Part shown: in pieces, positions 17,055 to 25,851 of the stretch
Layout: the number at the start of each line of letters is the position of its first letter
Numbering within the stretch: position 1 is the first letter of the stretch
Source of the DNA: Cochleicola gelatinilyticus
Lineage (GTDB): Bacteria; Bacteroidota; Bacteroidia; Flavobacteriales; Flavobacteriaceae
Reading direction: 5' to 3'
Length of the DNA: 64,000 nt
Assembly: GCF_001637325.1 (NCBI RefSeq)
Contig: NZ_LRXL01000052.1
Location: 1-64,000 of the forward strand
The notes under the pieces: model-generated
What the model was told of the DNA's origin: nothing
The model's database searches: none
The model's input: only the letters and a program-made list of their open reading frames with translations
Position numbers and translations under genes: made by a program

Positions 17055-17537
17055 TTATTTTTTCACCCATGTTTCGAACGTAAAAGCGTACTTATGTCGT
17101 TCATCTTTTTCGTGTCTAGTTTCTGTAATTAATTGCCATCGGTCTTTTTCGAATTTTGGAAAAAATGCGTCAGCGTCGAAAGTTCCGTGAACACGGGTTA
17201 GTTCAATCTTATCAGAAAATGGAAGTCCGAGCGTATAAATTTCACCACCTCCAATTATAAAAGGTTGTGAGTCTCCATCGGTTAAATTTATTGCTTCTGC
17301 CATGCTGTGAACAACAACAGCACCTTCTTTTTTATACTCCTTATTTCGAGTGATTACTACATGGGTACGATTGGGAAGCGGCTTTGGGAACGACTCAAAA
17401 GTCTTTCTCCCCATGATGATATGATGTCCAGTAGTTAATTGTTTAAAACGCTTAAAATCGTGGGGTAAATGCCATACCAATTCATTGTCTTTACCAAGTT
17501 CGTTGTTTTCGCCCGCAGCGGCTATCATTGTAATCAT
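17055..17537 (-). CDS. folA: Dihydrofolate reductase
   Basis: A 160-residue enzyme that regenerates tetrahydrofolate. N-terminal MITMIAAAGENNELGKDNELVWHLPHDFKRFK holds the substrate loop and the acidic residue after HLPHD. IIMGRKTFESFP binds NADPH and IGGGEIYTLGLP closes the site. Typical length. Its start overlaps the end of the 2TM gene by four bases. Thymidylate synthase, which uses the same cofactor cycle, is 5 kb away. Confidence 0.95.
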   Translation of the reverse strand: MITMIAAAGENNELGKDNELVWHLPHDFKRFKQLTTGHHIIMGRKTFESFPKPLPNRTHVVITRNKEYKKEGAVVVHSMAEAINLTDGDSQPFIIGGGEIYTLGLPFSDKIELTRVHGTFDADAFFPKFEKDRWQLITETRHEKDERHKYAFTFETWVKK

Positions 17538-17965
17538 TCTACGTCTGGTGGTAAAAGGTTGGGGTTCTCGTTTTTTTTTAAATCCGATTGTCTTGGTAGT
17601 TGTAATTCCTCATCTACCTGTTTTTTTAGTTCGGCAATGCGATCGGTTTGTCTTGCTTTTAATTTTTCAAGTTGTCTATTTTCCCATTCTTTATCCATGA
17701 ATTTATTCATTACTAATACATTAAAAAGATGTATTATAAATAAAAAAGCCCAAATTAAAATCGCCCAAACAAACCAGTCTTTAATAAAGAACTCATCACC
17801 AACGTGTAGCACTTTGTTGAGAATAATTAAAAACACAGAGCCAACCAAAAAGACAATAAAATGACGCATTAGATTTTTTTTCTGTTTTATGCGTTTGCGA
17901 GCGTATTCGTATTGCTCGCGCTGCTCTGGGTCGATTCTTTCAGATTTAGTAGATTTTGAAAACAT
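17534..17965 (-). CDS. 2TM domain-containing membrane protein
   Basis: A 143-residue protein with a charged N-terminus (RIDPEQREQYEYARKRIKQKK), two membrane helices at about residues 33-52 and 66-87, then a basic/acidic coiled-coil-like tail. This is the 2TM domain often seen in Bacteroidota, sometimes fused to LytTR regulators. Here it stands alone. It overlaps folA by four bases, so they are cotranscribed. Function unknown. Confidence 0.85.
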   Translation of the reverse strand: MFSKSTKSERIDPEQREQYEYARKRIKQKKNLMRHFIVFLVGSVFLIILNKVLHVGDEFFIKDWFVWAILIWAFLFIIHLFNVLVMNKFMDKEWENRQLEKLKARQTDRIAELKKQVDEELQLPRQSDLKKNENPNLLPPDVE

Positions 17966-18057
17966 TCTTGGTTACTTTTAAGCTGCGTTTTAAAGCGTCA
18001 TTTATTTGAAGACACTTCTCGTAAAATTACCGAATTTTAGCCGTTAAACCTAGATTT

Positions 18058-19137
18058 ATGAAAAATTTTAAGACCGAATTTCCAGCCCTTGATTCGTTTA
18101 CATATTTAAATACAGCTTCTTGTGGATTACTTTCAAATAGATTGGTTGAGTGGCGTGCAGCACATGATAAAAAACTGCTTGACGGTGGAAGTGTTTTTAG
18201 AGATTTACACCGCGATCATGTTGCAAGAATCCGAAATACTGTTTCAAGTTTTTTTGACGCTCAATTAAAAGAAATTGCTCTTATACCGAATTTCTCATTT
18301 GGGTTAAATACTTTAATTGAAGGGTTGCCACAAAAACGAAAAGTTCTGTTATTAAAAAACGATTATCCGTCTATTAATTGGCCGTTTGAAAATCGGGATT
18401 TCGATGTATGCTATGCAAATATCGATGGACATTTAGAAAAAAATATTGAAGAAGCTGTTGCAAAATATCGTCCCGATGTGTTTGCCTTTAGTATGGTGCA
18501 ATACTTGAGTGGTATTAAGATCGATCTCAATTTTTTAAAACAATTAAAAGCCTACCATTCGGATCTTATTCTAATTGCAGATGGAACACAATTCTTAGGT
18601 ACTGAGGCTTTTTCTTTTTCGGAAAGTCCTATAGATGTTATGGGAGCAAGTTGCTATAAGTGGTTATTGTCTGGATACGGAAATGGAATTCTTATGGTGA
18701 AAGAAGCAATACATACTAAATTATTCCCATCGACAATAGGTTTTAATTCTGCAGAAGCTGCTTATAGCAAAAGAGATGATGTTGCGTTTATGCGTCGTTT
18801 TGAACCAGGACATCAAGATACATTAAATTATGGCTCATTAGAACAGTCTATATTGTTTCTGAAGCAACTAGGAATTGAAACTATTTCAGAAAAGATACAT
18901 TCTTTAGCGGTGTATGCAAGAGAACAATTTTCAGAATTGGGTCTTATTGATGATTGCATTATAGAGAGAGATAATTATTCATCTATACTAACAATTCAAG
19001 GAGACGAAGCGCTATTTCAGAAATTAAAAAAAGAACAAATTATCTGTTCTCAACGTGGAAAAGGTATTCGAGTAAGTTATCACTTTTACAATACGCAGGA
19101 AGATTTAGAGCATTTAATTAATGTTGTAAAAAAATAG
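18058..19137 (+). CDS. Aminotransferase class V family PLP enzyme
   Basis: A 359-residue cysteine-desulfurase-like PLP protein: FTYLNTASCGLLS at the start, DGTQFLG (PLP-binding Asp) and GASCYKWLLSGYGNG with the Schiff-base Lys near 202. The FEPGHQDTLNYGSL segment is typical of the isopenicillin N epimerase and EgtE-like branch. The exact reaction is unclear. Its stop directly abuts the stop of the DUF427 gene, which ends the neighbouring egtB-egtD operon, so an EgtE-like C-S lyase role is possible but unproven. Confidence 0.85.
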   Translation: MKNFKTEFPALDSFTYLNTASCGLLSNRLVEWRAAHDKKLLDGGSVFRDLHRDHVARIRNTVSSFFDAQLKEIALIPNFSFGLNTLIEGLPQKRKVLLLKNDYPSINWPFENRDFDVCYANIDGHLEKNIEEAVAKYRPDVFAFSMVQYLSGIKIDLNFLKQLKAYHSDLILIADGTQFLGTEAFSFSESPIDVMGASCYKWLLSGYGNGILMVKEAIHTKLFPSTIGFNSAEAAYSKRDDVAFMRRFEPGHQDTLNYGSLEQSILFLKQLGIETISEKIHSLAVYAREQFSELGLIDDCIIERDNYSSILTIQGDEALFQKLKKEQIICSQRGKGIRVSYHFYNTQEDLEHLINVVKK

Positions 19138-19419
19138 TTATTCTTTAATTTCAACACCTTTCCAAAAAGCTACATATCCCTCAATTGGCTTTGCAGCGTG
19201 AGAAGTTTCTGGATAATACCAAGCAGCATCTGGATTTGATTTTCCGTCAACTTCTAATGTATAGTAGGAGGCTTCCCCCTTCCAAGGACAATGTGTGTGA
19301 GTTGTAGTTTCAGTAAAATATTCTTTATTTAGTGATTCTGGTGGAAAATAATGGTTGTTTTCTATAACAACTGTTTTATCGCTTTCGGCAAGTATTTTTT
19401 CATTCCAAATAGCTTTCAT
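19138..19419 (-). CDS. DUF427 domain protein
   Basis: 93 residues from the ATG at 19419 (MKAIWNEKILAESDKTVVIEN). The later FTETTTHTHCPWKGEASYYTLEVDG and AAWYYPETSHAAKPIEGYVAFW are diagnostic of DUF427 (also called NTP_transf_9), a beta-tent protein of unknown activity. A start at 19476 would overlap the upstream gene by 37 bases and was not used. It follows the DUF3124 gene by 20 bases, in the egtB-egtD direction. Confidence 0.88.
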   Translation of the reverse strand: MKAIWNEKILAESDKTVVIENNHYFPPESLNKEYFTETTTHTHCPWKGEASYYTLEVDGKSNPDAAWYYPETSHAAKPIEGYVAFWKGVEIKE

Positions 19420-19439
19420 ACATCTAATATTTAATACTT

Positions 19440-20000
19440 TTAATCTTGAATTTTTCGGCCTTTTAATTCTCGCCACTTCATTATTCCTTGTGTCGTAAAC
19501 GAGATACCTTGTTGCCCAGAAGTAGAAATCATTACGGCTTCAAAAAACGGATCTAACGCACCATTTTCTTTAGACCATTCAAAAATAAAATTTGCTCCAG
19601 TACCTCCTTTTTTGTCATCTTCATTTACCACAATTTCAATAGTTTCCATGGGTTTTACATATACTTTTTTATTAAAATAAGAACGAATTTTTTCACCGTG
19701 GGTATCATAATAATCAGCTTTATGTAAATAGATAGTATCGGTTAAACTTATATTTCTAATGCTTACCGTGGCAGTAAGATTATAGGTATAATCTTTATTT
19801 CTTTGATAGATTTCAGAATAAACAGGCAAATATGTTGCGCCTGTAACTTTTACGCTATCAGCAAGAGCTTTAGCTGCTGCTCGTTGTGTCCAATTATTTT
19901 CGGGTGGAATGTGGTTGTCTACGGTTGTGTTTATCTCTTTAACAGGATTGTCGCATGCTAATAGAGTAAGAAAAATTAGAAAGAATAAGGTGGGCTTCAT
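19440..20000 (-). CDS. DUF3124 lipoprotein
   Basis: A 186-residue protein with a lipoprotein signal (FLTLLAC, Cys16). The mature DUF3124 domain is recognised by GATYLPVYSEIY, VSIRNISLTDTIYL, YYDTHGEKIRSYF, VKPMETIEIVV and GGTGANFIFEW. Family function unknown. It starts 28 bases after egtD ends and probably shares its transcript. Confidence 0.88.
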   Translation of the reverse strand: MKPTLFFLIFLTLLACDNPVKEINTTVDNHIPPENNWTQRAAAKALADSVKVTGATYLPVYSEIYQRNKDYTYNLTATVSIRNISLTDTIYLHKADYYDTHGEKIRSYFNKKVYVKPMETIEIVVNEDDKKGGTGANFIFEWSKENGALDPFFEAVMISTSGQQGISFTTQGIMKWRELKGRKIQD

Positions 20001-20028
20001 GTTTTACTAGTTGACTGTAAAAGATAGT

Positions 20029-21000
20029 TTATTTTTTTCTGAAAACATAATCTTTGTAATATCCTTTGCTATCTGAAAATGAAGTTTCTATTACCAGTCC
20101 CGATTCGGAAGCAAGCCATTCTACAACATTATCGTCATATTTTTGAGAAATTTCTGTGTGAATTGTTTCCCAAGGATCGAATGTTAAATCTAAATTTAAT
20201 TCAGAAATAGTGACTTTTTGTGCTTCTGTAGCGACCAAAAAACTTTTAGCTGTGCCAGTTTCTGGATCGTAGCGTTCCCAGTGTTTAAATTTTGAAACAT
20301 CGAAATTTCCACCGAGCTCTCGGTTAATACGAGTGAGTAGATTTTTGTTAAAAGCTGCCGTTACCCCTGTTGGATCATTATATGCGTTTAAAATAATTTG
20401 AGGATCTTTTTTTTGATCAAACCCCATAAATAAAAGGTCGTCATCGCCCATACTATCTTTTAAATTCGATAGAAAATCGATTGCGCGAGGGTGTAACAAA
20501 TTGCCAATATTAGACCCTAGAACTAAAATTACCTTTTTTCTTGATCGGTATGTTTTTAAACGGTCCAATACTTCAAAGTACTCTCCTTTTTCCGCATCGA
20601 CCGTGATTTGAGGTAATTCTTCGGAAAGTTTTTCTGAAAGTTGATCGATTGCATTTTGACTAATATCTATTGGTTTGTAAACAAAATTAATTTTCTTTTC
20701 AGAAAAGTGGCGTAATAAGACTTTTGTTTTTTTTCCGTCACCTGCGCCTAATTCTATAAGATCAAAGGTCCCGGTAGTTGTTGCGAAAAGTTTAGCAATT
20801 GCTTCTTTGTGTAAGTCTAAAATTTCGAATTCACAGTTTGTTAAATAATATTCTGGCAACGCCATAATGTCTTGAAAAAGCTTATCTCCTGTAGCATCAT
20901 AAATGTATTTAGAAGAAAGATATTTAGGACTGTTGGTAAGCCCTTGAAAGACCTCTTTTTTGAAAGCCGTGTCGAGAGAAGGTTTAGTCGTTATGTTCAT
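20029..21000 (-). CDS. egtD: L-histidine N(alpha)-methyltransferase
   Basis: A 323-residue SAM-dependent methyltransferase that converts histidine to hercynine, the first step of ergothioneine synthesis. YDATGDKLFQDIMALPEYYLTNCE (34-57) and the SAM-binding ELGAGDGKKT (83-92) are characteristic, as are LVLGSNIGNL and the C-terminal histidine-pocket region. Lies 10 bases after egtB in the same operon. Confidence 0.93.
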   Translation of the reverse strand: MNITTKPSLDTAFKKEVFQGLTNSPKYLSSKYIYDATGDKLFQDIMALPEYYLTNCEFEILDLHKEAIAKLFATTTGTFDLIELGAGDGKKTKVLLRHFSEKKINFVYKPIDISQNAIDQLSEKLSEELPQITVDAEKGEYFEVLDRLKTYRSRKKVILVLGSNIGNLLHPRAIDFLSNLKDSMGDDDLLFMGFDQKKDPQIILNAYNDPTGVTAAFNKNLLTRINRELGGNFDVSKFKHWERYDPETGTAKSFLVATEAQKVTISELNLDLTFDPWETIHTEISQKYDDNVVEWLASESGLVIETSFSDSKGYYKDYVFRKK

Positions 21001-21010
21001 TAAAGTGGTC

Positions 21011-22174
21011 TTATTTTGCTAGTCTAATTCCGGTGAATTGCCACCTAAGATTTGTTTGAAAAAAATTTCGATATGTTGGTCGTATGTGATGATTCGGACT
21101 TACAACCGAACTGCCTCGTAAGACTTTTTGATTTACCATGAATTTTCCATTGTACTCACCAATGGCTCCAGGAGCTTTTTTGTATCCTGGGTATGGTAGG
21201 TAAGCACTTTCGGTCCATTCCCACCTACTGCCCCATTCGAACAGCTTTTGTGCAGCTTCCCATTCGAATTCGGTAGGAAGCCTGCAACCCTTCCATTGTG
21301 CATAAGCGAATGCTTCAAAATAGGAAATGTGCATTACCGGAGCATCTAAATTTAATTTTTGAAGCCCTTTTAATGTATAATGGTGCCAATCTCCATCGAT
21401 ATTGTGCCAATACATAGGTTGAGAAATCTTGGTTTGTTTTAACCAATCCCAACCTTCAGCATGCCATAAATTGAAGTCTTCATAACCTCCAGAATTAATA
21501 AATTCTAAATATTCTTTATTAGTTACTAGTTTATTGGAAATGTTGTATTCGTGTATAAAAACTTTATGTCTTCCTAATTCATTATCATAACAAAAGCTAC
21601 TGGGGTTGTCGTGGCCTATTTCATAAATCCCTTCGTTCATTGTGATCCATTTTGAGGGAAACGACTGCGTGTAGTCCTCTTCGAACGTATCGTTGTACCT
21701 TGGAAGTAAAGGATTGTTTCCGAGTATGTATTTTATGTCGGTCATTAACAATTCCTGATGCTGTTTTTCATGATGAATTCCCATGAGCAATAGCATTTCA
21801 ACTTCTTTAGAAACATTAGAACTTAATAATTCTTTAAGTTCGTTAGTGACATAGTGACGATAATCGTAAACTTTCGCTACGCCAGGGCGTGAGAGATTTC
21901 CACGATCATTACGCACCACTCTTTTTCCAATACTTTCATAATAGCTATTAAAAACAAAAGCAAAATCTTCATTAAAAAGCTGATAGTTTGGTTTGTGATG
22001 TTTCAAAATAAATTCTTCAAAAAACCATGTCGTATGTCCTAGATGCCATTTTGGAGGAGAAACATCTACAATGGGTTGTACAACATAATCTTCAATTTCC
22101 AAAGGTTTGCAAAGAGCTTCAGTATGTTCTCGGGTTTCAGAAAAAAAAGTTATTAAATTTTCGGTAATGATCAT
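21011..22174 (-). CDS. egtB: Ergothioneine biosynthesis protein EgtB (sulfoxide synthase)
   Basis: A 387-residue non-heme iron enzyme that joins hercynine to a thiol through a sulfoxide. The N-terminal DinB-like domain carries LGHTTWFFEEF and HHEKQHQELL, whose histidines bind iron. The C-terminal half is a formylglycine-generating-enzyme-like domain (CRLPTEFEWEAA, then RPTYRNFFQTN and FTGIRLAK). The start at 22174 was chosen because the upstream ATG at 22192 falls inside the loop of a terminator hairpin (22173-22209). No egtA or egtC is seen, so the thiol donor could be cysteine. Confidence 0.93.
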   Translation of the reverse strand: MIITENLITFFSETREHTEALCKPLEIEDYVVQPIVDVSPPKWHLGHTTWFFEEFILKHHKPNYQLFNEDFAFVFNSYYESIGKRVVRNDRGNLSRPGVAKVYDYRHYVTNELKELLSSNVSKEVEMLLLMGIHHEKQHQELLMTDIKYILGNNPLLPRYNDTFEEDYTQSFPSKWITMNEGIYEIGHDNPSSFCYDNELGRHKVFIHEYNISNKLVTNKEYLEFINSGGYEDFNLWHAEGWDWLKQTKISQPMYWHNIDGDWHHYTLKGLQKLNLDAPVMHISYFEAFAYAQWKGCRLPTEFEWEAAQKLFEWGSRWEWTESAYLPYPGYKKAPGAIGEYNGKFMVNQKVLRGSSVVSPNHHIRPTYRNFFQTNLRWQFTGIRLAK

Positions 22175-22209
22175 AAAAAAAGTGTCGAACATTAATGTAT
22201 CGACACTTT
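22173..22209 (-). terminator. Terminator after the TonB-like gene
   Basis: A perfect 10-bp stem AAAGTGTCGA/TCGACACTTT (22179-22188 with 22200-22209), with an A run at 22174-22181 that gives U residues on the minus strand. It separates the 22273-22701 gene from egtB and rules out the longer egtB start. Confidence 0.8.
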
Positions 22210-22272
22210 AAATATACTAATTTTATTCTGTTAAGAGTTGTTCACTATCCGTTAAACAGTTGTTAAACCATA

Positions 22273-22701
22273 CTACATTTTAAATGTAAATGGAACCGTG
22301 TATTTAATAGCACGTGGTTTTCCACCCATCATCCCGGGCTTGGTCATTTTTGGGATTGCCATAATATTTCGTTTTGCTTCTTCCTGTAATGATTTGGTTG
22401 CACCAGTTGCACTTTTTACTACTGGCATGCCTTTTTCATCGATTACAAATTCTACAACAACTCTTCCTTGTTCTTTGTTTTTCCATGCCGCGGCAGGGTA
22501 TTTAAAGTTTTTTTGGATATGTTGGGAAAGTTTTGTGTCGAAACAGGCATCTCGTTGTGCAACATTTTTAGAATCACAGCCTGGCCATATGGGGGCAATT
22601 TCTTTTAAAGTAAGTTCATTCTTTTGCATATCTCCCCATTCTTGTTGTGCACATAGGGTTGCGCTAAAAAGAATAGCTAAAATGAGAAGTGATTTTTTCA
22701 T
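22273..22701 (-). CDS. Energy transducer TonB-like secreted protein
   Basis: A 142-residue protein with a signal peptide (MKKSLLILAILFSATLCAQ) and a TonB C-terminal domain (FKYPAAAWKNKEQGRVVVEFVIDEKGMPVVKSATGA, then PFTFKM). It lacks the inner-membrane anchor and Pro-rich spacer of true TonB. Bacteroidota have many such short domain proteins of unclear role. It contains an extra Cys pair (PGCDSKNVAQRDACF). It follows thyA by 24 bases. Confidence 0.85.
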   Translation of the reverse strand: MKKSLLILAILFSATLCAQQEWGDMQKNELTLKEIAPIWPGCDSKNVAQRDACFDTKLSQHIQKNFKYPAAAWKNKEQGRVVVEFVIDEKGMPVVKSATGATKSLQEEAKRNIMAIPKMTKPGMMGGKPRAIKYTVPFTFKM

Positions 22702-22725
22702 AGTAAGTAGGGTTTTAAAGATGAT

Positions 22726-23550
22726 TTAAATAGCTACTGCTCCTTTAATATGAGGATGCGGGTTGTAGTCTTTCAATGTAAAGTCATCAAATTTGAAGCC
22801 AAATATATCTTTTACTTTTGGATTTAACAACATTTTGGGTAAGGTCCTTGGTTCTCTAGATAATTGAAGGGCTACTTGTTCCATGTGATTGCTGTAGATA
22901 TGAGCATCTCCAAAAGTATGTACAAAGTCTCCAGCTTCATAGCCACAAACTTGCGCCATCATCATCGTAAGAAGTGCGTAAGAGGCAATATTGAAGGGAA
23001 CTCCTAAAAAAATATCGGCGCTACGCTGATATAACTGGCAAGAAAGTTTGCCATTTGCAACATAAAATTGAAAGAAAGCATGGCAGGGTGGAAGCGCTGC
23101 TTTGCCTTTTGCTACATTTTCAGAAAATGGAACCGACGAATCGGGCATTACACTCGGGTTCCAGGCACTCACCAACATTCGTCTGCTATCAGGGTTGTTT
23201 TTAAGGGTGCGAATTATTTCTGATATTTGATCAATCTCTTCACTATTCCAATTTCTCCATTGATGTCCGTAGACCGGGCCTAAGTCCCCTTTTTCATCTG
23301 CCCACTCATTCCAAATACGTACACCATTTTCTTTTAAGTATTCGATATTAGTGTCTCCTTTTAGAAACCATAGCAATTCATAAATAATGGATTTTAAATG
23401 CAATTTTTTTGTAGTTACCATAGGAAACCCTTCACTAAGATCGAATCGCATTTGATATCCAAAAACACTTTTCGTTCCAGTTCCAGTACGATCGTGTTTT
23501 TCGGTTCCGTTTTCTAATACATGTTTTAGGAGGTCGTGATATTGTTTCAT
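22726..23550 (-). CDS. thyA: Thymidylate synthase
   Basis: A 274-residue enzyme that methylates dUMP to dTMP using methylene-tetrahydrofolate. Nucleophile Cys156 lies in [23 protein letters not shown] (21-31), SRRM for the phosphate and the C-terminal [11 protein letters not shown] are all present. Full length. Confidence 0.96.
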   Translation of the reverse strand: MKQYHDLLKHVLENGTEKHDRTGTGTKSVFGYQMRFDLSEGFPMVTTKKLHLKSIIYELLWFLKGDTNIEYLKENGVRIWNEWADEKGDLGPVYGHQWRNWNSEEIDQISEIIRTLKNNPDSRRMLVSAWNPSVMPDSSVPFSENVAKGKAALPPCHAFFQFYVANGKLSCQLYQRSADIFLGVPFNIASYALLTMMMAQVCGYEAGDFVHTFGDAHIYSNHMEQVALQLSREPRTLPKMLLNPKVKDIFGFKFDDFTLKDYNPHPHIKGAVAI

Positions 23551-23691
23551 AGCATAATTTTAGACTGGGTTAAATGTAAAAAAAGCCATTCATGAATTAG
23601 AAGAGAGGCAATAAGTTTTTTGAAGAAGTTATTAAGAATGTTAAAGTTATGTGAAAAAAATAATGTAGCTTTGATATTATGCTGTATTGCA

Positions 23692-24057
23692 ATGGAAAAA
23701 AAATATATAACACCCTACGGAATATTAGAATGCTTTCGAAAGCATGTCATCTTCCATCTTCGATCCGTAGATGTGAATGAATCTCTTGGAGAGTATATTT
23801 TTGATATACTCAATTTACATTACAATGAAGCTCCTTATGTTTTTATCTCTAAAAGAGATTTTGTTTCTAAAGTAGATCCTAATGCTTACCGATTTATTAA
23901 TCCTAAACACATGGTAGGATTGGCGATAGTTTCTCAAGAAGAACAGGTACGAGAACTTGCCTTTGCAGAAATGGATTTATTTAGTGGTGCTTTTAGTTTT
24001 TTTAAAACCATAGAAGAAGCAGTAGATTGGGCTTCTACTGTAATACGAAGTTCTTAA
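23692..24057 (+). CDS. Hypothetical protein, possible STAS/SpoIIAA-like fold
   Basis: 121 residues from the ATG at 23692, the first start followed by non-leader-like sequence. The pattern of short beta strands and helices (VIFHLRSVDVNESLGEYIFDILNLH, then APYVFISKRD, VGLAIVSQEEQVRELAFAEM and a final FFKTIEEAVDWA) resembles STAS or SpoIIAA-like domains from Bacteroidota. No catalytic motif seen. Its stop overlaps the stop of the convergent NupC gene by four bases. Confidence 0.65.
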   Translation: MEKKYITPYGILECFRKHVIFHLRSVDVNESLGEYIFDILNLHYNEAPYVFISKRDFVSKVDPNAYRFINPKHMVGLAIVSQEEQVRELAFAEMDLFSGAFSFFKTIEEAVDWASTVIRSS

Positions 24058-25784
24058 CCAATTAACATTCCAGCAATAGTTGCTGTTAGTAACGCAGCTA
24101 CAGTTCCTCCTATAAGAGCTTTAATTCCGAAGCGAGCTAAAACGGCTCGTTGTGAAGGTGCTAAAACTCCAATTCCTCCAATTTGTATTCCTATAGAAGC
24201 AAAGTTTGCAAAACCGCAAAGTGCATAGGTTGCAATTACAATGGAACGATAATTTACAATAGTTCCAGCCTGTTTCATTTCACTAAGGGAGGCATAGGCA
24301 AAGAATTCATTTAAAATAGTTTTTTCTCCAAGAAGTTGACCAACCACAGTAATGTCCTCCGCAGGAACGCCTATAATCCATGCCACGGGCGCAAAAATAT
24401 TACCAAGAATAAACTGCATAGAAAATTCATTATAGCGGCCATCGGTAAGTACAGCAATTTTCTCATTCAGCCCGGTAGGAGCACCTATCCAATCAACAGT
24501 GATCCAGTTAAAAACGGCAATCACAGCAGTAAATACCAACAACATAGCACCCACATTTACTGCGAGTTTAAGTCCTTCGGTGGTACCTCTAGAAATTGCG
24601 TCTAATATGTTAGAACCAATTTTTTCTTTTGAAATGTCTAGTTTTTTATCAACTTTTTCGGTTTCTGGGTAGAGCATTTTTGCTATCAAGATCGCAGCGG
24701 GAGCCGACATGATGGAAGCGGTAAGTAAATGTTTTGCAAAAATAATTTTTTCAGCATCACTCTCCCCACCAAGAAATGCAATAAAGGCTGCAAGAACACC
24801 TCCTGCGATAGTCGCCATACCCCCAACCATAAGGCAGAGCATTTCAGATTTTGTCATTCTGTCGAGGTAAGGTTTAACCACTAAAGGAGCTTCTGTTTGT
24901 CCAATAAAAATATTGGCAGCTGCTGCAAGGCTTTCAGCACCAGAAAGGCGCATGGTTTTGCTCATAACCCATGCAAACGCTTTTACGAATAACTGTAAAA
25001 TTCCAAGGTAATATAAAAGTGAAGTAAAAGCAGAGAAGAAAACAATAGTAGGTAATACTTTAAAAGCAAAAATATATCCAAACGTATTCATGTCTGTGAC
25101 GAGGCCACCAAATAAAAATTCTGCTCCTTTTTCACTAAAATTTAGAAAGGTTACCACCTTGTCTGAGATCCAATCGAAAATGGTTGCTACAAAAGGTACT
25201 TTTAAAACTAAAAGTGCAAATATGAGTTGCAGTGCAAGTCCTGTTGCAACTAAACGCCAATCGATCTTTTTACGATTACTACTTAACAAATAACAAATAA
25301 AGAGAAGAAAGACCATCCCCAAAACACCGCGTAAAATACTATTCATGCTTAATCCTACTCCTTGATCGGGTTTTAGTGCAAGGTTGCTTTTTCCTTCAAT
25401 AGCGGAAGGAGTTACTGCTGATATCTCTGTTTGTGTGGGACCTTTAAATTTAAAAATTCTATTTTTTTCTGAAAAAACTAAAGTGCTGTCGGTAAGTTCA
25501 GAAATTCGATATCTTGAAATTGAATCGTTTGGGGTATCGTAGAAAAGGACCAATAAATTTTTCTGAAGAATATAATCGCCTGAGGTTATCAGGTTCTTCG
25601 CCTTTAATGAATATTCAAAACTTCCTTCGTTTAATTTGAGGTAGTCTTCTTCAGAATTTACTGGGAAGAGTGATTCTCCAGTTTCATTTTCAAGAGAGAA
25701 GAGGTCCCATTTTTTTTCAATGTTTTGTCCGAAACTGCTTCCGAAGCAAGCCAGAAGAAAGGCAATAATTAAAAGATTCTTCAT
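24054..25784 (-). CDS. NupC family nucleoside transporter with N-terminal exported domain
   Basis: 576 residues from the ATG at 25784, where a signal peptide begins (MKNLLIIAFLLACFGSSFGQ). Residues about 20-115 form a small domain of beta strands (KWDLFSLENETGESLFPV and following) that looks lipocalin-like, and a long linker follows. From about residue 140 there is a standard concentrative nucleoside transporter: gate region AGAESLAAAANIFIGQTEAPLVVKPYL and C-terminal IVNYRSIVIATYALCGFANFASIGIQIGGIG. It imports nucleosides with H+ or Na+. Normal NupC is about 400 residues, so the N-terminal domain is extra. Confidence 0.88.
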   Translation of the reverse strand: MKNLLIIAFLLACFGSSFGQNIEKKWDLFSLENETGESLFPVNSEEDYLKLNEGSFEYSLKAKNLITSGDYILQKNLLVLFYDTPNDSISRYRISELTDSTLVFSEKNRIFKFKGPTQTEISAVTPSAIEGKSNLALKPDQGVGLSMNSILRGVLGMVFLLFICYLLSSNRKKIDWRLVATGLALQLIFALLVLKVPFVATIFDWISDKVVTFLNFSEKGAEFLFGGLVTDMNTFGYIFAFKVLPTIVFFSAFTSLLYYLGILQLFVKAFAWVMSKTMRLSGAESLAAAANIFIGQTEAPLVVKPYLDRMTKSEMLCLMVGGMATIAGGVLAAFIAFLGGESDAEKIIFAKHLLTASIMSAPAAILIAKMLYPETEKVDKKLDISKEKIGSNILDAISRGTTEGLKLAVNVGAMLLVFTAVIAVFNWITVDWIGAPTGLNEKIAVLTDGRYNEFSMQFILGNIFAPVAWIIGVPAEDITVVGQLLGEKTILNEFFAYASLSEMKQAGTIVNYRSIVIATYALCGFANFASIGIQIGGIGVLAPSQRAVLARFGIKALIGGTVAALLTATIAGMLIG

Positions 25785-25851
25785 AAACGTATTGTTGTGC
25801 ATCAAAAAATGTTTGGGCATGATAATGAGATTTAAGATTTCATAGAGCTAC

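Noticed and set aside
17469-17864. Plus-strand open frame of 131 codons
   Set aside because: Opposite the DHFR and 2TM genes, both of which match known families.
22298-22729. Plus-strand open frame of 143 codons
   Set aside because: Antisense to the TonB-domain gene.
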